NCBI GenBank assembly: GCA_022432975.1
Contig: CM039511.1
Location: forward strand, 23,338,557-23,402,556
Direction of reading: 5' to 3'
Length of the DNA: 64,000 nucleotides
Source of the DNA: Begonia masoniana
Lineage: Eukaryota > Streptophyta > Magnoliopsida > Cucurbitales > Begoniaceae
Each line of letters starts with the position of its first letter. Position 1 is the first letter of the stretch. Of this stretch, positions 59,253 through 64,000 are shown piece after piece. Both the position numbers and the translations under genes were made by a program. The notes below the pieces were generated by a model that was not told where the DNA came from, did no database searches, and worked only from the letters and a program-made list of their open reading frames with translations.

Positions 59253-60674
59253 TGTAACACCCAGAATTTTCGTGTCATGATTTCAAACACAGATCCAGAA
59301 TATTAAGGTTTTACCACCTATTTTAACAATGGAAAATATTATTACACGATTAAAGGAAAAACATTACGAGGTTGCTCTGGAAATTATTCTAGGGGATAAC
59401 CGAATCGAACCGAAATATGGATATTAAATGGGGCAAATTTGTAATACTAATGGTCAATGTGTAAATAGGCAAAGAACGGAGGGTTAATTTGTGATTAGAG
59501 TATAATAAAACCCTCCCCTCCTCTATTTCTCTCTCTCCCACGTAAGTTTTCTTCTCATCTCCTTTATTCCTCTCTTCTCTCGGTCATCCTTCCTTCATGC
59601 CAGGTGACTCCTTTCTCTCCCTCCAACTGGATTTTTCTCCTCTGTTTTGAAGATTAAAAGTAAGGATTAGTTTTATGAAGTGAATTCTTGAGTTAGGGTT
59701 GAGATTTAGGGTTGATTTGTATGGGTTTTGTTGGTTATTTTAGAGTTTTTTGAAAATCTCCTCCCTCTTAAAGTTTTGGATCAAAATTTCCTCTTTTCTT
59801 AAAGGTTGAAGGTAAGCCAACTCTCTATAACTATTTCTCATGGGTATTGTTGGTAATTAGGTTGAAAATTGAATGTTGGTTGGAAATTTTTGGTAGTTGT
59901 AGTGTATATATGTTATTGATGGTTAGTTGAGATAATTATGAACTCAATGTATTTGTTGAAATGGTTGAAAGATGTAAACCAAAATTTTGGAGGTAGTTAT
60001 GATTTTCAAATTTCTGTCATTAACTGAGTTACGTCCTTGGCAAATGAGTTTCACTGTGTTGAAATAGGCCCTTTAAGTTAAATTTTGGCTTTTGAATCGT
60101 TGGATTTGGTTAAGTGTAGATTAAGTTATAGATAGTTGAAGTTTAGCCAAAATTCATGTGGAAGTCCGAAAATTTGGTGATGTATTGCTAAGTGTTGGTT
60201 TGATGTTATGTAAACCGTATGAATTGATTGAAGTTATAGTTATGGATACTAATGTTAAAGCGATGCGTTATAGGTTTGCAAGCTTAAAGGAAAAGTGAAC
60301 ATGCTGCATAAATTGGCTAAGGACGCGAGGTAAGTAGGTATTAGGTTTCCGGCCCCTAAGGCCCTACATTGTAACGATGCTAGGATGTTAGAGTTGTGAT
60401 GACGTTTTGATGAATTGTGGGGCTTTAATGAGTTGGGTAGTGATAGAACGTTAAATATCCGTCAAGTGTTACGTTTTCTTGCGAGTTATGTATGTCTATT
60501 AAATTGTCATTTAGGAATGATATTTGTATTATGTGTATTTCCTTCCATGCATCATGTTTCAAGTAAAGAGAAATAAAAAGATGAAATGTATGTAATAGTT
60601 AAGCGTGGGTAGTGGATGAGTAGGGTGCAGGGCATGTAAATGGCAACTCATGGCAAGTAAAGGACACTCGATAA
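59253..60674 (+). repeat. LTR E16, 3' part missing
   Basis: It starts TGTAACACCCAGAATTTTC, has a pyrimidine-rich leader (59505-59660), donor GAG|GTAAGTAGG at 60330 and CCGGCCCCTAAGGCCCTACAT at 60347. It breaks near 60674, where gag text begins directly, so acceptor, LTR end and primer site are deleted. Confidence 0.75.
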
Positions 60675-60946
60675 ATGTCAACGAATGAAGGGATTATGAC
60701 ATGGGAAAGGTTAAAGACGGCATTCTACGACAAGTACTTTGATCAAACCATCCGAACCAACAAAAGGGCGGAGTTCACCAAGATACACCAAACCGAGTTA
60801 GTGGTCAACTACGTACGAAGGTTTGAATCACTATCTCGTTATGCAGGTCATTTGGTTAGCGAAGAGGAGGAAAAGTTCTGTCAGTTTGTCCAAGGGTTGA
60901 AGTTAGAAATTTTAAAGGGGGTAAAGATTGCGGGCATCGACGACAT
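60675..60946 (+). pseudogene. E16 gag fragment
   Basis: NEGIMTWERLKTAFYDKYFDQTIRTNKRAEF, then VNYVRRFESLSRYAGHLVSEEEEKFCQFVQGLK, is the middle of a Tekay-type capsid, most similar to E10. It is cut at 60946 by the edge of LTR E17. Confidence 0.8.
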
Positions 60947-61451
60947 TGTGACGACCCCAACCCGATCAGGGCCGCCACGGTCTAGCCATAACATAATCTT
61001 AACTTAAGACCCCGTAAGTTCGCATAAAATTTTTCATTTTTTTTTTGGTTAACACTCTAAAACCAACCGGGCATAGACAATTTACCCATCGAATCTACTT
61101 AGACTTAAACATGTTGGGCGTAAAGTCCGTCAACTTTTAAAACATAAAAACGAGGTTAAAACCCTTTTTCGATAAAATGTCGACTTGTCTTTGGAACCTT
61201 AAAATTCCTTAAAATATGTGGGGGTCGCTCGTAAAATACGTTTGAAAAGTATCGTAAAAGGGTCGGGTCGAAACGTGTTTTGAAAAGTCAAAAAAAAAAA
61301 AAAAAAGTCTGGTTACCTGCAGTGCGTGCGCGTAGCGCCCACCTGGGTGCGTGCAACGCTCAGGTGGCGCGCGCACAGGGCACAACCTCACGTGTCCGAG
61401 CCGATCGATCGGCGTCTTCTCTGAATTTTCGACTGAAAACAGGTGAAAAAC
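60947..61451 (-). repeat. LTR fragment E17
   Basis: The plus-strand edge TGTGACGACCCCAACCCGATC is like E13. It contains a GC-rich inverted stretch (GTGCGTGCGCG...CGCGCGCAC, 61320-61380) and GCCGATCGATCGGCG at 61402, the palindrome module seen in E10 and E15. It is cut by E18 at 61452. Confidence 0.8.
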
Positions 61452-62040
61452 TGTAACGACCCGGGGAGGATCGCCATGAAGTTCATGACTTTACTTAAAA
61501 CTTTAATTCATAATTGGACTCTCTTCTCTTTTTCTTAACAGTGTATCTAGCAGACTTAAAGACTTTAACTTATCTGATAGAGAATTAAACCCTTGTACCT
61601 GACTTCTTCATGATATTACTTACTTAATCACTCACAGACACGAGCGACCATACACGATCATCGGTTCTAAGACATAGTCAGGCGGAGATGGATGGCCCTC
61701 AAGTCGCTCGACTTCATCGATCTCGGATTGCATGGGTTTGCATGCAACAGAGCTCGCACCATCCGATTTGTATTGTGCACTTCACACAACTCTCTCACCG
61801 ACGCCCGGCAGAAAACATCTACCGATACGTGCTTCTCACGCGATCACTTAACATCATCCGGTAGTGGACATCTACCGATGGACACGTGCAGCTCTCGTGA
61901 CTCATTAAAACATCTACCGATAGACATGTGAAATTCACGTGTTCGTCTAAGACATCTTCCGATAGCTTACAAACTTTACATCATCCGATCACTAAACACT
62001 CTACATCTGCCGATCGCTAGACGACAATCTATACTTTCAT

Positions 62041-62940
62041 CATCCGATGGCCAAACACTCTACACCTACCGATCGCTAGACGACAAAATAGCACTTTCAT
62101 CACCCGATAGCTAAACACTCTACATCTGCCGATCGCTAGACGACAAAATAGCACTTTCATCATCCGATGGCTAAACACTCTACATCTGCCGATCGCTAGA
62201 TGACAAAATAGTACTTTCATCATCCGATGGCTAAACACTCTACATCTGCCGATCGCTAGACGACAAAATAGCACTTTCATCATCCGATGGCTAAACACTC
62301 TACATCTGCCGATCGCTAGACGACAAAATAGCACCTTCATCATCCGATGGCTAAACACTCTACATCTGCCGATCGCTAGATGACAAAATAGTACTTTCAT
62401 CATCCGATGGCCAAACACTCTACATCTGCCGATCGCTAGACGACAAAATAGCACTTTCATCATCCGATGGCTAAACACTCTACATCTGCCGATCGCTAGA
62501 CGACAAAATAGCACTTTCATCATCCGATGGCTAAACACTCTACATCTGCCGATCGCTAGATGACAAAATAGTACTTTCATCATCCGATGGCTAAACACTC
62601 TACATCTGCCGATCGCTAGACGACAAAATAGCACTTTCATCATCCGATGGCCAAACACTCTACACCTACCGATCGCTAGACGACAAAATAGCACTTTCAT
62701 CATCCGATGGCTAAACACTCTACATCTGCCGATCGCTAGATGACAAAATAGTACTTTCATCATCCGATGGCTAAACACTCTACATCTGCCGATCGCTAGA
62801 CGACAAAATAGCACTTTCATCATCCGATGGCTAAACACTCTACATCTGCCGATCGCTAGATGACAAAATAGTACTTTCATCATCCGATGGCCAAACACTC
62901 TACACCTACCGATCGCTAGACGACAAAATAGCACTTTCAT
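62041..62940. repeat. 15 units of a 60-bp satellite with 180-bp higher order (E18)
   Basis: Each unit holds CATCATCCGATGGCTAAAC, ACTCTACATCTGCCGATCGC and TAGACGACAAAATAGCAC. The variant TAGATGACAAAATAGTAC appears in units starting 62161, 62341, 62521, 62701 and 62821, that is every third unit for most of the array. A CACCTACC variant is in units 62041, 62641 and 62881. A 314-codon minus frame across it is an artefact of the 60-base period. Confidence 0.95.
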
Positions 62941-63335
62941 CATCCGATTACATCTACCAATGGGAGAAAACACATCTTCCGGTAGAAACTCCTACCAAAA
63001 GGATTCATCCAACTTTCACATAACACAACTTAGCTAAGAAAGGCTCTTACTGGTATAACAAATTCATTCAGATTATAAATAGCGGAAGACTTGTATGACA
63101 TAAATCCTTTAAAAGGAAACATATCCTCATATCCAATCCCAGACTCAAAAGTTAACTCAAACAAAACTAACACCATCCTACATAATTTCAGTTCTTATAT
63201 TCTTACTAACATAAGGGAGCAATGACCAGAGGTCATAATCGCCTCTCCAGTCCCGCACTATCACTTTGAGTATCCTCCAGCAACCAGCTTAAATATTCTC
63301 TTTAAAGTTAGTATCTTCACCTGTAGTCTCTTCAC

Positions 63336-63958
63336 CTACATCATAAGGTTCATCTATAAGCCTAATGCTTAGTAAGGAATGCGACATTAACATGAGTGCA
63401 TGAATGCATAATTCAGAGAAAACATGCTCATAGATCATTTCTTGTTCATATTCTTGTTCGTATTCATCATTCATAATCATGAATCATACTCATCATTCGT
63501 AATCATTGTTCATAATCATTGTTCATATTCTTCATTTTAGTTGTGTGGAATAAATGAGGATTTGTGCCGGTAAAGGGGTTCGACAGTGATTTTGATCATG
63601 GTCCCTACTGCGGGTCGTATACATATGTCCTTCTTTGGACTTTGACATACGTCGAACCGCCCCCAACCCTCACTCAACCACGTTGCAGGGATTTTATCAT
63701 CTTATCTTGTTCATGAGAAAACATGCTTTTAAAACATTTTCATATGCATAAAACTTTCATGATGCGTGAATATGGAAACTCTTAAAACATCAAGCTACAA
63801 AGCAGAGCATTATCCATCATGGAATATTACTTTCGAACTAAATGTCATCAAGAACACTAGACATCCGCATGAGGGAGTTTCTAATCATCACATAACATTC
63901 TACTTAGTATCCTCTGATGTAGGGTCCTAATGACCGAGAAACCTATACATTCACTTAC
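63336..63958 (-). other. Putative LTR intron, E18
   Basis: The donor CCAG|GTAAGTGAATG is at 63958, TCGGTCATTAGGACCCTACATCA after it, CTTACTAAGCATTAGGCTTAT at 63358-63378 and the acceptor TGATGTAG|GTGAAG at 63336. Length 623. Confidence 0.5.
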
Positions 63959-64000
63959 CTGGTCTCCTTAGCAATCTGGACCTCTTCTCTTCAACTTCTT

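Larger units (their letters stand above)
61452..64000 (-). repeat. LTR E18, continues past the window
   Basis: The plus-strand edge TGTAACGACCCGGGGAGG marks the 3' end of a minus-strand LTR. CCGAT motifs, the 60-bp array (62041-62940), the acceptor (63336), hairpin box (63358) and GTAAGT donor (63958) follow. It resembles the E5 LTR throughout (for example TTGTGCCGGTAAAGGGGTTCG against TATGCCGGTAAAGGGGGTTCG). The promoter end is outside the window. Confidence 0.85.

Noticed and set aside
62029..62973. 314-codon minus frame with 20-residue repeats
   Set aside because: Artefact of the 60-bp array; 60 is divisible by three and the unit has no stop in that frame.

Overview
The window is intergenic plant DNA made almost entirely of nested LTR retrotransposons. 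I see no host protein-coding gene, rRNA, tRNA or CRISPR array. The evidence for a plant, probably a eudicot, is: Ty3/gypsy gag-pol remnants of the Tekay/Del chromovirus type (two CCHC knuckles, GPY/F motif, C-terminal chromodomain-like tail), primer-binding sites complementary to initiator tRNA-Met (TGGTATCAGAGC), long 2.7-3.4 kb LTRs starting TGTAAC, insertions inside insertions, and a 100-N scaffold gap. The species cannot be named from the sequence.

Layout (E numbers are mine). 1-2371: E1, plus-strand gypsy gag-protease-RT remnant, 5' LTR outside the window. 2372-6451: AT-rich, probably LTR-derived DNA with no gene. 6452-14147: E2, minus-strand, the best preserved gag-pol, followed by a 3.4 kb 3' LTR holding 57 identical 27-bp units. 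14148-14917: gag and LTR scraps and the gap. 14918-18867: E4, plus-strand integrase remnant and a 3' LTR with a 23-bp minisatellite. 18868-23160: opposed LTR pieces of E5 (-), E6 (+) and E7 (-). 23161-28186: non-coding DNA and a degenerate plus-strand gag (E8). 28187-29717: LTR E9 (+). 29718-40040: E10 (-), with a solo LTR (E11, probably copia; flanking duplication ctcgt) in its 5' LTR. 40041-42398 and 51199-52725: E12 (-), split by E13 (42399-51198), a structurally complete non-autonomous element flanked by gtggc. 52726-59252: E14, an older minus-strand chromovirus of another lineage, split by solo gypsy LTR E15 (flanked by caacc). 59253-64000: E16 LTR and gag scrap (+), LTR fragment E17 (-), and LTR E18 (-) with a 60-bp satellite, running off the end.

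Order of events from the nesting: E14 is oldest here. E12 entered its integrase and E15 its protease-RT linker. E13 entered the E12 gag knuckle and E10 the E12 integrase. E11 entered the E10 LTR last.

Two system-level patterns stand out. First, the gypsy LTRs on both strands share an intron-like layout: an AG|GTAAGT donor, a GGCC...GGCCCTACAT box, a variable block that often holds repeats, a hairpin/branch-point-like ACTAAGCATTAGGCTTA, and a TGTAG|GTGA acceptor. Second, minisatellites built on a CTGCCGAT or ACCGAT core occur both in gypsy LTRs (E2, E5, E18) and in the probably copia LTR E11, with near-identical stretches. Several also carry the bZIP-type palindrome TGACGTCA. Long open frames over these arrays are artefacts of unit lengths divisible by three.
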